From Homalodisca vitripennis (lineage: Eukaryota > Arthropoda > Insecta > Hemiptera > Cicadellidae): a DNA stretch of 64,000 nt. This document shows, piece by piece, positions 44,991 to 58,062 of the stretch. The notes below the pieces were generated by a model. That model ran no database searches. It had not been told where the DNA came from and saw only the letters and a program-made list of their open reading frames with translations. The position numbers were made by a program, and so were the translations under genes. Within the stretch, counting starts at the first letter, position 1; each line of letters begins with the position of its first letter. The stretch covers positions 65,600,501 to 65,664,500 of the forward strand of contig NC_060215.1 in assembly GCF_021130785.1 (NCBI RefSeq), written 5' to 3'.

Positions 44991-45480
44991 GTAATTTAAC
45001 TGTCAGAAGATAGTAAAAACAATCTTATGTCTCCTGCTGGTGACGACACCGCTCGACTCCTCTCTAATTGTTTATCTTCACAGTGATTAATATATTTGAG
45101 GACTAGGTTCACCAAGGGGGTCCTCCGCTACTCGTATATACGGCCTCCATAAACATTCTTTTATACGACTCAACCTCTACATGAGGTATTCTAAACGACT
45201 GGCGGCCATTTTATTTCCTTCTAAGGCCCCAACACTATCAATCTTCCCCTAATACCTCCATTAGCAACATTCGCTCAGCATCAACTCATCACGCCTTTTA
45301 TTTGCTTTCCCAGATGTAACCACGTGACCAGCTAGCTGCCTGGGGCTCTTGCAGTCGTTTCGTGTAGGCCTACACACCGTTTCCTCTGGTACATCGAGTC
45401 TATTCTATATCATACGTGACACCTTATACGACCTTGCAGTTGACACTTCCAAGACACTGTAGTGGATTGTAATGTTGGGG
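44991..45480. other. GC-richer non-coding patch
   Basis: Includes ccaagggggtcctccgctac, taaccacgtgaccagc (E-box) and cgtttcgtgtaggcctacac. No open frame of note. Could be regulatory DNA. Confidence 0.25.
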
Positions 45481-48400
45481 AAAATATATAAAATGAACAA
45501 AAAATTATTTATATTTTATATATATTATTTTCTACTCGATATGTATGTAGTTAGAGAAAGTTAAGAGGTCCAAGTTCTCGTTTGTTATGTCATTTACAAC
45601 AAAAACGTGTGGTGATTATTTATACTAAATGAAAATGTTAAAACTTTTAAATAAACCTTAAGTTCTTAGTTCCTGTGCTATATTGTTCAAAAAACATAAT
45701 AGTTTTCAGCCATTATCCATTATAACCTTTATTATTCCGTAAGTGAATCTGTCCCTTGGAAATATCTCGAGCTGTGAAAAAATAAACTGCGTTACGAGGT
45801 TCATATTAAGGCTTGAGTGTCAAGGACGGTGAGTTAAAATACCAGACAATACAAAAATTACCCGAGCTCTATCCCACTGCCCCCTAAAGTTATGTAAAGA
45901 GATGTTTACAAGAAATTCATTGGTCTGAATAGTAGTCACAATTTTAAAAGTAAAATTTTGCGTTACTATAGTGGAATTAATCAGCTGTTTTAAATATACC
46001 AGCTGGTGCGAACAAGAGCTGATGAAAGCATTGTGTGTATTACTGTTTATCGATTTTAGTGTTCTGTTTAATTGAAACGTGTAGACTGCTTGTTTGCGTG
46101 AGTGTGGAACAGAAGGATAATTCGCAGAAACATGTCGTATTTTGTTGTTTATTGATTACAGTGTTCTGTTTCATTGATAAAGTAGGAATATATTGTAATA
46201 GGGGAATACTGGGAGTTCGGAAGAGTATTTAGGAACGGTGCATAGCAGTCAGAATGGCTAAGGACAATTTAAAATGGAGGTGAACAGGGTGATGAACATT
46301 ACCACAATTTTAAGCGCACTCTCATTAATGAAAACTACGTCACTCATAATCGAGTTGGTAGCCTTGATCAAAGTTGAGTGCACTGTATTGCATTCAATTT
46401 TCACGGTGAGTCAGTGAGAGGGCACTTTAACTCTTGTTGCCACGATGGACTGATGTCACTACCTCAGCCCTGACCAAACCCACAATTATAACACTCAATG
46501 CTGAACACGTAACATTTTATTGATAGCAGAAAATATAATAATGATATAGCGTTTGCATAACTTTAAGCACGTTACAAAGATGTACTTGCCAATGTTTCTT
46601 ATATGTATTTCTTAGATGCGATGCCAGATTTATAGGTATATCTCAGACCTCTATTCTTCAAATGAGCAAGCGCCTTCATTTGGCCAGTTATATATAAAAT
46701 TTCATAAGAAAAACAAGGTCGGATTAGGAAGATTAGAAAATCAAAATTTGAATGGAGAAATGTTTAAAATTTTAATCGAGATTTTAGCAAATAGTATTTA
46801 CAGTCAAGCATACACACGTGCAGGATAGGTGTTATTATAAATATTAAAATTAATTGTAGTAGATTAATAAAGGTAATAGTCAAAACTCACCACAACATTG
46901 ATAGGGTTTCCATAAACAAATATTGCTGTTACTAATGATAATAAGCAGCAATTGCTGCTACAAGCCATTAGTAAAAGTGTGTTTTTTTTTAATGTCTGAG
47001 CGTTAGCAACGCCACTAATTGTGTAGGTCAAAAGCATTATATCAATATGTATGTATATTTCTACTACAACGTTTCTACATAGTTTACGAATGTTTCTTAC
47101 ACTTAATCTTCTTACACTTTAGGTAGCCCCAAAAGAGAAAGTCACATTGGATAACATAAGGGGAACTCGGAGACGTTTGGAGATTTCTCGTAATCCAAAG
47201 ATTTGGATTCTTCTGGTCGAGGAAATCCCACTACACATCGGTTTAACTGAAACATAAATCTTTAAATACGACAAAAAGAATTGGAATATATGTAGCTGGA
47301 AGCCACAAACACAGAACAGTCCATCAAATATAATGAACAAGAGAACATGATGGAAATCGATTATGATGAAGACGTTTCGGATACCGTGAGAACATGTAAA
47401 TATCGTGCAAAATATGAAGCCTAGATATAAAGCTGCTTTCTTGCTAGCGTTCATTGGCGATAACAAGTGTAATTAAAAGTTTTAATTTCTACACTATCTA
47501 TCCTAAATATATTTGTACTTTTATCAGAATCACCCTGTATTGATTAGGGTATCCCCCAAACATGAGATTAGCTGAACTATTCGTCCGAAAAGAGCAAGGC
47601 AACTTATTGATAAATAAGGTTCAGATAGTCGGATTCTTAGACAACTCTACGATGCTGTTCCAAGTATAAATAAAGTTACTTCTTTTAGTGAAAACTGAAA
47701 TTGCATAATAAGTTTTCTGGTGTACTTTGGTATATTAAAAGTAAAATACGCCTTGTACAAAAAGTACTACCATAAACTAACTACTACTATCAATTAGTTA
47801 TCAACAACCGTTAATTTGAGCTGAATTAGACATTTCTAAGAGAACGCAATCGCTCTTAGTTATGATTCGATGTGAATAAAATAAAAAAGGCCTGTATAAA
47901 TTCTTAAACAATTTATAAAACGTTTGTTACTACTTAATATGTTGATATATTAATAATTTCAAGAAAGTGTCTTTATAACCTATGAAACATATATTTTAAT
48001 AAAGTTACAGATTAAAAACTTCTTGCTCCAAAAAGACACAAGCAAAACATTTTCTTTATTTTAACTTCAATACTTCTTTAGATCGTAACTTTACAAGTTT
48101 AAGAGATCTCGCATTGCTATATGGCAATAATTACATGAAAAATTGAAATCCTTTTAAGGAAATTTATTTTTTTAGTTTAGTGTGATAAGTCTACATAGAA
48201 ACCTTTAGTTTAAAGTTTAGATTTTATTTAAATCCATATTAGTATTTTAAAATAAACATACAATAAAGCTAATGCCTAGGATTTTTATACACTGTATATT
48301 TGTTACAGTTGTTATATGTGTACATAAAATAACTAATATTTTGTAAAGTTAAACAAAATTATATTCTGTGTGTAAAATAAATGATGAGTCCTCGAGTTCA

Positions 48401-49885
48401 TATTAAGATTTTAGTGCAAATAACGAATTAGTATATTTACAATGATCAATCTCATAACACTACGTGTATTTCAGAACATTTCTCAACACAAAACCCAAAA
48501 CGTGAAAAGCGCTTTTAAATTAAGAAATATGCTGGGTGATTAAGCTTCACCCAGTGCTCTTCTAAATCCATTTGCCTTTTTAGATCAAAAGCCAAATTCA
48601 CCAAATTATATAACAATGTATCAACTAGTCGTGTTTTCAGTTATTAAAATTAAAATTAAATTAAAAGCTTGTTGTAAGAATTCGTAAATAAACAACATCC
48701 GGTCAACAATTATACGTGGTTTCCGGCTGGTGTCCAGCTCAAGTGCTCATTTGCGACTTCAATGTTTTTCAATTTTTCATGGAGGTGCTTAAATTATTTT
48801 GCCACAATTACACTTAGATAAGTTCAAATATTTTTTCGTAAGATTACCGCATCATCGCGTTTATCGCATTGAAAACCGACATTGTACGCTTAGCTTACAA
48901 GTTTTATTACGGGATTACATTAAATTATAACATCACATTTTTCATTAGAACGATGTGAACGAGAGGAGCAGCAAGAGTCTCGGGTGTCAACTCTTCCTCC
49001 CATATGCCTTAGAAGGTTGTCTGAAACTATCTGTATTACTCTAATGACCTTTGAAGGAATATTAGGAGCCAATACGTACTTCTTTTGCTGACGGCATAAT
49101 GCCACATTTTAAAGTGCAAAAGCTTGTGTTTGAAAAATAGAACTGTAATACAGTAGGTTAAAAATATAAAATAAAAAAAAAAAAAAATTGTGGAAATAAT
49201 TGAGGCAGGATAGGAGAAGCACGCCATGTGGGTAGCGGAACATGAGTATATGTCCTAATCCAAAATCTGAATGTTTTCATAGTATTTTCAATTAGAAATG
49301 AGCCAACAGTATTGCATTAATATAAAGCCTACACTTAGACATTAGTCTAATGAATGTTCCATAGCTACCAGATCTCCACAAACAAGGATATGAAATTAAC
49401 TCTTCCACGAGTTTTTTTCTAGCTACGTCACTCCAAAGTAGACTTTAACTAGCAAGTACGGTAGATTGATTGATCATTATAGTTGTAAGAATTAATAAAC
49501 TGGTAAATGCCAGTTATTATCAACAATCTAGAAGAACAGCTAATGTAGACAAGCTTATGCTTTGATGGCCTTATCACCAAACAATGCTAATCACATACAT
49601 ATACTAGTGCTATATCAGTATTGTCATATGATTTATGTCGTTTTGGTGTTAATTGTTTACTTTTAAGAGTTGGTTATATACAATTCAACTGCAAATCGGT
49701 TGTTACGGATTCATACACATATAATACAAATATAATCTGATACAAATATTCTTACTCTCAGCATTCCGTGTATGAGATCTAAGTAAAAACCGTTATATTA
49801 ACAGAAAAAGGAACTAAATACATAATTGAATTGTATGTTTTACTGCAGATAACCTGCTAAACCTAACGAGTGTGAACTTAGTTCT
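45481..49885. other. Unassigned AT-rich DNA
   Basis: About 4.4 kb without recognised genes, arrays or paired transposon ends. The longest open frame is 115 codons on the minus strand (47119-47466), rich in F, I and L, with no family motif. A caccctg|TA word at 47527-47535 is an orphan terminus. An A-rich run lies near 49170-49185. Confidence 0.4.
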
Positions 49886-50425
49886 TAGGTTTACGCGGCC
49901 ACGTTATGGCTGTCGTTTACGTTTCCCGTTTTACATCGCGTCAAATAAACGCTAGTGGAAATACTATATTGAGGTAGCTTAGATGTTGAAAGTGATCTTC
50001 AGTCACGACGTGTTAAACTGAAACTGTAGCTGGTTGATATTTAGTTCAGTCAAGAGATGTTTTAGTTAACATTTCTTGATTGAAGATGGCTGGCTATCCA
50101 CATTGAGACTTTATAGGACAGCAATAGTATTTGAAAAATTTTGACGCGGTGAGAACTGGAAAGTTTATGAGACAAGATATTTATTTATAAAATATTAATA
50201 TAGTTTTTGAGAGATACTTTGGTGAATTTCTAATTGGAACCGATACATTCTGTAAGTCGAAGGCATACAGCAATTAATAGGTGATAATACTCGGTTTTAA
50301 TTAAATGCAACGAAATTGTTTGGGTAATTTGTAAATTGTTGCTTTGTCAGGACGTGTGATATTGACCTCTGAAAGAGCTAAAGAAAGGAAGTCTCTAATG
50401 TAGTTTGAACTGTTTAATAATAGTA
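49886..50425. other. Unassigned DNA flanking a CpG island
   Basis: The stretch 49890-49960 has several CpGs (ttacgcggccacg, catcgcgtc). Near 50045 there is ttcagtcaagag, an arthropod initiator-like TCAGT. Neither is sufficient to call a promoter. Confidence 0.25.
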
Positions 50426-50429
50426 GTTG

Positions 50430-50885
50430 TTGTTAGACGCTAGGGCAGGCTAGCCGCGCACAAGCCGGCCGGGCCGGCGATTACCTGGTGGGTAGCGTGA
50501 GATGGCGATGGGAGGGGGGCTGGGAGACGAGTCCCGGCCGGGTCGGTCTCTTTACGAGAGGGAACGATGATTACCTCAGCTACATCCATTGTCCTCCCCC
50601 TCCCCCTCCCCGGCACAACACAGGTCCATTGCAACGCTACAGGTGTTGTTGACCGACTCGTACTTTAATGAGTAAATTTTCAAAGTGGTGTCTCTGAATA
50701 ATCGTCGCAGCACCGTCAGTTTCTCGCCGCATTACTTCGCTAAATCGGTGCCTGGTCGTTCCTCTCACTCGGTCGCCGATTTTTGACCTCCGCGTTCGAC
50801 CACTCCGCGCACCTGCGGTCGCGCCGCACCGCACCGCCGCACCACCGCACCGCGCGTCCCTGCCACCGTTGTGCCCGAGTTTTGT
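50430..50885. promoter_or_regulatory. CpG island, candidate promoter or first exon
   Basis: This is the strongest CpG cluster of the window, in two parts. The first is 50450-50620, with gccggccgggccggcg and a C-run stretch ctccccctccccctcccc that would form a G-rich quadruplex-prone strand on the minus strand. The second is 50750-50880, with a ccgcac-like hexamer repeated around 50822-50856. A 138-codon minus frame (50637-51053) spans part of it without a recognised family. In an AT-rich insect genome such islands often mark promoters, but no linked exon was identified. Confidence 0.35.
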
Positions 50886-51735
50886 TATTAAAATAATTAT
50901 GAGTAGAATATAGGATACTCGACAGTAATAATCGGGAACCGCTTCGCCGAACACGGTTAAAAGCGAAGGAGAACAAATTTTATTACAGCTTGTCGTAAAG
51001 CTCAATAATCGGCCGAGTTTTAGTGTTCGCTGGAAATTTCCGCCAATATCCACTGCCTACTATATTCCTCGGTATTACTAGTTCGGTTCAAAACAACAAT
51101 TATTGTACACCACAGTCCGCGAAGTTATGAACGGCAAATCTGGTTCACTTTTATTCTGATAAAAACAGTATCAGAGGGATCTCTCAACACAAATTCCATA
51201 ATGTGTTGAGAGCATTATTCTAAGGGGTTTCGTGATTCTAACACCTACATATATGAAATAAAACAAATTTACGTCAAGTGCCTTTGTTTTATGTATTATA
51301 ATAAGTTTGAATTATAGAACTATAACTATAGTGACAGTATTAAACAACTGACTTAATTTAACTAATTGTAATTAATTGACAGGAACACGATGTCACAAGT
51401 CTACATTCCGATACGGAAGGTCCCTCATTAACTCATAAATGAAACAATATTTTCCAATATTTTTTGTATTTTTTTAGTGCTTAACTAGTAAGCAGAAGCA
51501 TGGTGAAATAGGTCATGGTGTACCAAACGAAGCTATTCTTTAAGCAAAAACTTGATATTCGCTAATGCTTTAGGAGCTTTAGGTATAGCTCTTTATGTCT
51601 TAATTTAAACATGATACTGGTTCAATCAAATGATTAGTTTTAGGTGTCTCATAAATATAAGCAGCAGTTCGCTTTTAGCATTACTAAGTGTTATTGGATG
51701 AGGTTTATCGAAGCCTATCACTCGTGGGGCTCGAA
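50886..51735. other. Unassigned AT-rich DNA
   Basis: Nothing recognised. Confidence 0.4.
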
Positions 51736-51739
51736 AAAT

Positions 51740-52440
51740 TTCATTTCTGTCTGTCTGCCTACCTATCTGTCTAGATAGACAGATGATATCTGCAGTATCT
51801 GTCTGTGATAGATATTCCGACGATATCTCGAACTGATGTACAGACTTTAAATTGTACATAAAGCTTCATTTCTATATAAAAACATTTCGATGATGGTGCA
51901 CGTCACTCCATGAAATTTGGCTGAGCGTTAGCGTATATCTTTACATTAGTCGTATGGGTAACCATAATGGAAACGAGAAAATAGCTGGATAAATAAGTTT
52001 ATAAACAAACTTTGTACAATCATATGAAATTTTAACAAGTGATATTTTGATTCATGGAGTAAAAAGAAAATATAATAGACTGGACTAAATGTCAAAAGTC
52101 TATGACAGTTTTTGACTTCAATGTACTCTTACGTTGTACTACTCTCGCTAGCTTACCGGAACTTTGATTTGAACATTACTATAATACCTAACTTACTGAA
52201 CAAAAATGTGAATGTATCGTGTGGCATTATATCTCTAGAAAGTTTTCATTTTGTACACTTTTGCATAACTTTGGCATGACAGTTTCTACATAGACATGAA
52301 TAAGTTCTATTATGGTGCACTTTTTAAACATGGAATTAGGCTGAGACGCCATTGACGCCTATTTACTCAGTAGGCTAACACAATTTTTGTTGTATGTCGG
52401 GAGGATGTAAACATTTCTCTTCTGTCTCTAGAGGATGAAA
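51740..52440 (+). repeat. Dispersed repeat, copy 2 (partner at 21180-21790)
   Basis: Collinear with copy 1 over about 600 bp. It starts with a simple ctgtctgtctgcctacctat tract that turns into a near-palindrome around atctgtctagatagacagat (51768-51787), then cgatatctcgaa. Later landmarks are cacgtcactccatga, gaaaatagctgg, aaatgtgaatg, tatggtgcac, ggctgag and aggctaacac. Copy 2 keeps the leading CTGT/CAGA microsatellite that is mostly eroded in copy 1 (gactgtctatgtatg). Confidence 0.7.
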
Positions 52441-53640
52441 TGAGCCATATAGATTTGAAATATTGCATGCAAGCTTCGAGCAGCCTGTTACGCAACACGT
52501 GGTGTTGCAGATATAAACATGGATGTGTCGTGTTAGGAGCAATTGTGTTGGGAGCGTACACATTTAATACAGGGAGACTCTGAAATACTGATTTAGCAGG
52601 TAGCAATGTTTAGTTTTCAGTATATGTAAAGTGGTGCCTTCATGTATACTTTTATTAAAAATGTGTAAAATAGTACGGCAATAAGAAACAAATTCTATAG
52701 ATTAAGGAAGACTAAGATTTCACGGATGCTGGCTGAAGAATATCTTCTATCTTGACCAAACCTATTGAATATTTACAGGTTTTACAGGTGGTTTCACATT
52801 CTGTATAGTATAACATACTGTTTTATGCTACACAAAATTATTATTTACTAATCTACCTAATAGTGTAATTATACAGCATTTTACTTAAGCATTTTGTTAA
52901 GTACACTTTAAAAATAAAAGATGACTGGTCTTCTGATTAGATTAAATAATTAACATTTATCTCACTTTCCATCAAATACAACATTTATATTTCCAACATA
53001 GAATATTGCTTTCTCAAACATTAACTGTATAAGAATTTAACATTTTTTACTATAGTATAAAGAGAGCTGAAACATTTATTATAACACTAAAAATCGACTT
53101 GAGAAGGTATAAAAGTCAGTCCAGCAATAGATAGAAATGTGGTCCTTTTGCCAAAAATATTGAAAAATGTACTGATTTATTGAAAATTAATTTTTTGAAG
53201 TAAAAGAATCAGTCTAAAAACGGTCTGCGAAATGTAAAAGGAGATAGAAAATCAGCCCAAGGAAAAAAATAGATGTAAAGAAACTTTTGGATGCAAATAA
53301 CCCTACAATATGGGTACCGTTCCATGGCTGGGTTATATTTTGAGAATATCTATAAAAATTTAAAAATTATATTCAGCCAAACGATAGATGGGTAATAGTC
53401 AAAAAAAGAACTTCGACATATTTCAGGTAAAACTCCGAAATTTATTACACTAACACTAGTCTGTAAGATATTAAAGACATGACTTTTAACTGAACTAAAT
53501 TATCCTGCATCTATTCTGCTTTAACTGAGATCACATTATTTTAACTCTTATTTATTGTTCAATTGGCCAAGAACCAATTTACAATAACACTCATAAATCA
53601 TGTCAATATGACTTTCAGATTGCGATTGTAACATGAAAGG
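52441..53640. other. Unassigned AT-rich DNA
   Basis: Nothing recognised. Confidence 0.4.
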
Positions 53641-54200
53641 CCTATCTTAAACTGCATGCACTAAAATTAATAGAATAGTGACAAACTCGACCATGTGGTA
53701 TATCGTGTGCACGACTATGAGTTCTACTCGCACCATTGTAGTTGTCCCTTGCCCATTGTTAATGAGTGCGCACCCTGCACAAGTAATTTGTACAGACTCG
53801 AAGGTATGCTCAAACATTTTCCAAGTTCCCATATACAATGTACTCCGGCCAGCTTCGCATCCCAATGTCTTGCGATGATCATGTTTCCACGGCCTTCGTC
53901 CTCTGTATATAAACTCGTGTGAGCATTGCCTAAACATTGAGTTGATATGAAAGTAACACGAAGAATCTCGAATTAAAAAAACAGACAGGTTAAGTGTAAT
54001 TTGCATGTTTATTTTAAGTGTTTTGTTTATTAGCCGGGGGCTAACCATGCTTGTTAATATTCTTGGCCTTGGGTTCGGAAAAAAAATTGTTTCGGTCATA
54101 TTACGTGTTTTCTTTGCCTCTAATCTTCAACTGAGTAGGTCACCTCAATCGTCAGCAACATCAAGAAACCTGTCAAGAAACCCTACTCGGCCATGATTTC
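53641..54200. other. Overlapping open frames, GC-richer, no family recognised
   Basis: A 150-codon minus frame (53647-54099) overlaps plus frames of 66, 75 and 63 codons. It is the longest non-repeat open frame in the window and the local composition is less AT-rich. It includes GRRPWKHDHRKTLGCEAG but no motif I can assign. It could be part of an exon or chance. Confidence 0.2.
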
Positions 54201-56665
54201 TTTATGTTTTTTAACTATTGTAAAAGTAATTTGTTTATATCTCAGTGGCCACAAGCTTTATCTGTTCAAATCAAAAGAATTATAGTGCATTCGGTCTCAG
54301 TAAGATAATAACTCCATTTGGGTTATCATTCAAACAGATTATAAGGAATATTTTATTTTTCTAGAAACCTGTATGTATGACTCAATAACTCGTTAGAAGG
54401 CTTCGTCGCTGACAAAACTTTTGTCTATTTAAAGTTGTGGACCATATTATGTTCATATTTAAGTAAGTTAAAAACATGTTTTAAATATATTAATTTTTAC
54501 TATGTAACGATAAAAAGTCTTCAAAATCTTATCACTCTTTGAAAGGAACGATGTTTTTCATTACTACCAATGATATACCCTTTCTGAAAATATGGAGCGT
54601 CTTTCTCTCCTGAGTTTAAATATTACGAATTATTTAAATCAGCTATTTTAAAACTATGTGTTATTTCTAATAAAATAAAAATTAGTTCAATTATAAACAT
54701 TGGTTACATTTAAATAAGACATATTTCGAATGGTTTGAAAATTGCGAGAAAAACTGCCCTTTTATGGCGTGTTTTACAATCAACAATTTTACAACTAAGA
54801 AATAGACACAACATAAAAAAGTGCCCCAGAATAACAATTAATCTTATTTAGTATTTACTACAATATTATCAAAGAGACTTATAAACAACATTGCCTATTG
54901 TACGTTCAGTACAACATTTTCTTTTACCGTTTGACCTATGAAATTAACAGTTACTAACATTTCATTTTATCCTTATGTTATTGACATTTTTTTTTTAATA
55001 TTCAGACGGTATGCTTCCAGTTCTAAGTTCAGTAAGGAAGAATGGATTTTACACAAATGTAAAACGTTTTATGTAGATCGGATGGGCTACTGCAGTGTAA
55101 ATCGGTATTATGATCATTAGTGTAAACATCTATTCGTTCAAAAATGTACAAAGATTTACAAGCACCTCACGATTTAAGTCTAAAACTGAAAAGAGCTAGG
55201 TAAAAGACATTATCTTTTTCCATTAGTAATCTTTGAAAACCATTTTTCACCCCTTAGTACGGATAAACAAAATAACTAAAGTACAGGTAGAAGTAAAAAA
55301 TCATACTACAGCTTAGTTACTCTCATAATTAAATGATGGATACTCTTTTTCTTTAAAAAGCTACCAAATGACATAATCCAGTGTTCCGAGATGCTTGCAG
55401 GGATCAACATCCAGATTCCTCGTTCTTCCTCCAAATGTACCGTGATTTTCAGTAGAACACATCAGTCTACTAACTGAGTTTAACAGTACATTTCTGTGAA
55501 TACAGTGAATATAACTGTCTTAGGTGAATCTTCAATCTGGTCTTCTTCCATTACGATCTGTGCCCACAAAATCTGCTTTATTAAAATTGTTACTAATAGT
55601 TTGTTTTTATTTGTTACTGTTAGTTATTATACATGGTTTACATTAATATCTATACATATTTAATTTACTTATTGATTAAATCTTTCTGGTACGATCCATT
55701 ATTACTGCTTCTGTTAAGTATGTTCATGTTTAAAGTATCTTATTGATACATACTTTTACTATTAAACTATATTGTCATTGATGACTTTACTTGTTTAATA
55801 ATACCTCCGGGGTTCATTTTTGGTGCTGCAAAACTGTATCCTTTCTTAAGTTATGTAATAAGGTTCTAAGGTTAAGTTATTTACCCATATCTTACTTATA
55901 TGGATATTTTGTTAACACTTCCTGTCATGTTTTTATTTATAATTTACTATATTATTATGTAAGAATTTAATGTCCGTTTGCTTTAATAAATAAATACATC
56001 AGAACAGAACGATGTGCACCAAATCCATGCATATTATCTCTAAAACATGCATTTAATAAAACAAACATTAATAATGATGAATTAATCAATACATTTAATA
56101 ATATGTCAACACGCAATATACACCCAGTGGCAACTGACCAGTGTCCAACAGTAAAATATAATATCGTTCGGCACGCTGAAACAATATGGCGGCAAGTCAA
56201 ATTACAGGGGTAGGGTTTTTTTTAATGCTTCATTCTATATTTACTTCTTAAAATTATACTTTATATCAGTATTGTTTTATAAGGCATTTCTATTTTGTTC
56301 GATTCATTAGGTACCTTATTTACTTCCTTTTTCTGCATTGTCAACCAAAGCGGTCTAAACTTAACTGACTGTTGACTGAGAGCTTGGTCCGCACTTTACA
56401 TTAATTTCAATGTTAAAAAAATGAGGTTCCCAAGTTACATCCTACGCCCCATGTCATAAGATGATCCTACGACCAATAATGATGAGTAATTGTTGATATT
56501 TCATGTTTGTTATGTGTTCTTTTTATGTTACCGCACACAAATTTGGATCACGTTAATAATGTGATATTGCTCGCTCGCGAAACAGGAATTTTTACTGTTC
56601 GAGAAGTTGCCTCGTCATAGTTCTTACCTTCTAAGATTTAAGGCAGACTGGAGTATACTAATATA
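54201..56665. other. Unassigned AT-rich DNA
   Basis: About 2.5 kb with no recognised gene or repeat. The part at 55380-55570 is less AT-rich and unassigned. Confidence 0.4.
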
Positions 56666-56696
56666 ATAATCTAATATATATACAACCGCATGTGTA

Positions 56697-56730
56697 ACTG
56701 ACTGACTGACTGACTCACTCACTCACTCAC
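56697..56730 (+). repeat. ACTG/ACTC tetranucleotide microsatellite
   Basis: Four to five ACTG units followed by four ACTC units. Confidence 0.95.
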
Positions 56731-56911
56731 GTATACTAATTCTAACCTACTTCCAGATGAGTTAGAGACTTGAAATTTGGTACACAGATAGCTTTCCACG
56801 TGTAACCACCAGGAAAATCCCGAAAAAGTGAGAATTTTTTCATTTTCAACCCCTCAAAAAAATTCCCAAAAAATCGCGCATTCTTCACCCCTGCAGGCAT
56901 TTTTTTGTAAG

Positions 56912-57560
56912 CCCGATAGCGGGCGAACCGTTGGAGGCTAGCTCGGATCTGACGGAAAATTCATGGTCAGGAATGAAGTGAACTACAAAAAAGGTCTAAT
57001 GACTTTTTGCTCTATCTTCCATGGTTAAGCGACAAAACGCTCGAACATTTGAAATTCCAGAGATTTTTTCGATAAAAATAATGTTTCAAGCCCGATAGCG
57101 GCCGAAACCGTTGGTCGTAGCTCAAATCTGATTGACCCATCAAATTAGCAAATTGCGCGATCTACAGAAAAGGTCCAGTAATCTTTTGCCCTATCTCGAT
57201 TGGTTTGGCGAAAAACGTGATTATGTACAATTTTGTTGTAACTTTTACGCGAAACTTTTGTTTTTGGGGTCGATAGCGGCGAAAACCATTGGTCGGAGGG
57301 TCAAAAATAAGACTAACGTTTTATTTAGGAAATAAGATGACCTACAAAAAAGGTCCCAGTGACTTTTTACTATATTTCCCTTAGTTTGACCGCAAAACGC
57401 GATTAAGTGAAAATATTGGACATTTTCGCCTAAAAATTTACATTCCGGGCTTGATATCGCTAAAACGGTTGGTCGTAACTCAAAACAAATTTTTTTAAAC
57501 GGGGATTTAGGAAATCACGTGATCTACAGAAAAGGTTCAGTGACTTCGGGAGTTGGCTGA
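56912..57560 (+). repeat. Tandem array, period 179 bp, four units
   Basis: Units begin at 56912, 57091, 57269 and about 57449, each with a variant of cccgatagcggccgaaaccg followed by ttggtcgtagctca. Within each unit come aggtc.agt.actttttgc, ctatctc, and a gcgaaaaacgcg-like word. Period is constant (178-180 bp) although the units are diverged. A fifth, more diverged unit (taaaccataggtcgtagatc, aaggtccagtcactttttgt) lies at about 58150-58320 beyond the poly-C array. Confidence 0.88.
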
Positions 57561-57649
57561 GCGTTAGCTAAGCGTCAATAGTAGATAGGGACAGAGGAAT
57601 ATTTATTATGTTCACAGACACAATACCCTCTAAAAAAGGCCCAAGTGTG

Positions 57650-58062
57650 TCATTAACCCCCGTAATATTAACCCCCCCCCCCGGGGATTTCCTGGTATGA
57701 CCTGATAACCTCCTGTACATTCAACCCCCTGATGTGTTTAACCCCCCTGGTAACATTAAACCCCCCCAGGGGAATTTCCTGCCATGACCTCATGTCCGAA
57801 TTTTACCAGTCACCAAAATCTCTTAACCCCCCCCCCCCCTGGGAAGATCCTGGTATGACCAGATAACCCCTTGGAGACTTATCCCCCGGTAAACGTTAAC
57901 CCCCCCCCCTGGGAATTTGTTCATATGACCAGACAATATCCTGACGAAAATTTAAAAACCCCCTCTTGTCTTAACCTCCTTAACATTAATCACCCACCCA
58001 GGGAATTTCTCGCCTTGACTAGATAGTCTCCTGGTGATATTAAACCCCCCTGTTCGACTTAA
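57650..58062 (+). repeat. Poly-C-bearing tandem array
   Basis: About five units share a run of 6-13 C followed by gggaatttcctggtatgacc and agataa.c.cctgg, with the shared core near 57684, 57771, 57840, 57911 and 57999 (spacing about 70-90 bp). The plus strand is C-run rich and the complement is G-run rich. The array contains acccccccccccc-type runs at five or more places. Confidence 0.85.

Noticed and set aside
47119..47466. 115-codon minus frame as a membrane protein
   Set aside because: F/I/L richness is what AT-rich DNA yields in this frame. No motif, no supporting neighbour.
44311..47533. Pairing the cagggtg end at 44311 with caccctg at 47533 as one 3.2-kb element
   Set aside because: The sequences diverge immediately after the first seven bases and no coding motif lies between.
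50637..51053. 138-codon minus frame in the CpG island as a gene
   Set aside because: The Arg/Gly/Ala-rich part comes from the CpG-rich hexamer repeat and there is no family motif.
53647..54099. 150-codon minus frame as a gene
   Set aside because: No recognisable domain. Four frames are open in the same place, which fits local scarcity of stops rather than coding selection. Kept only as a low-confidence note.
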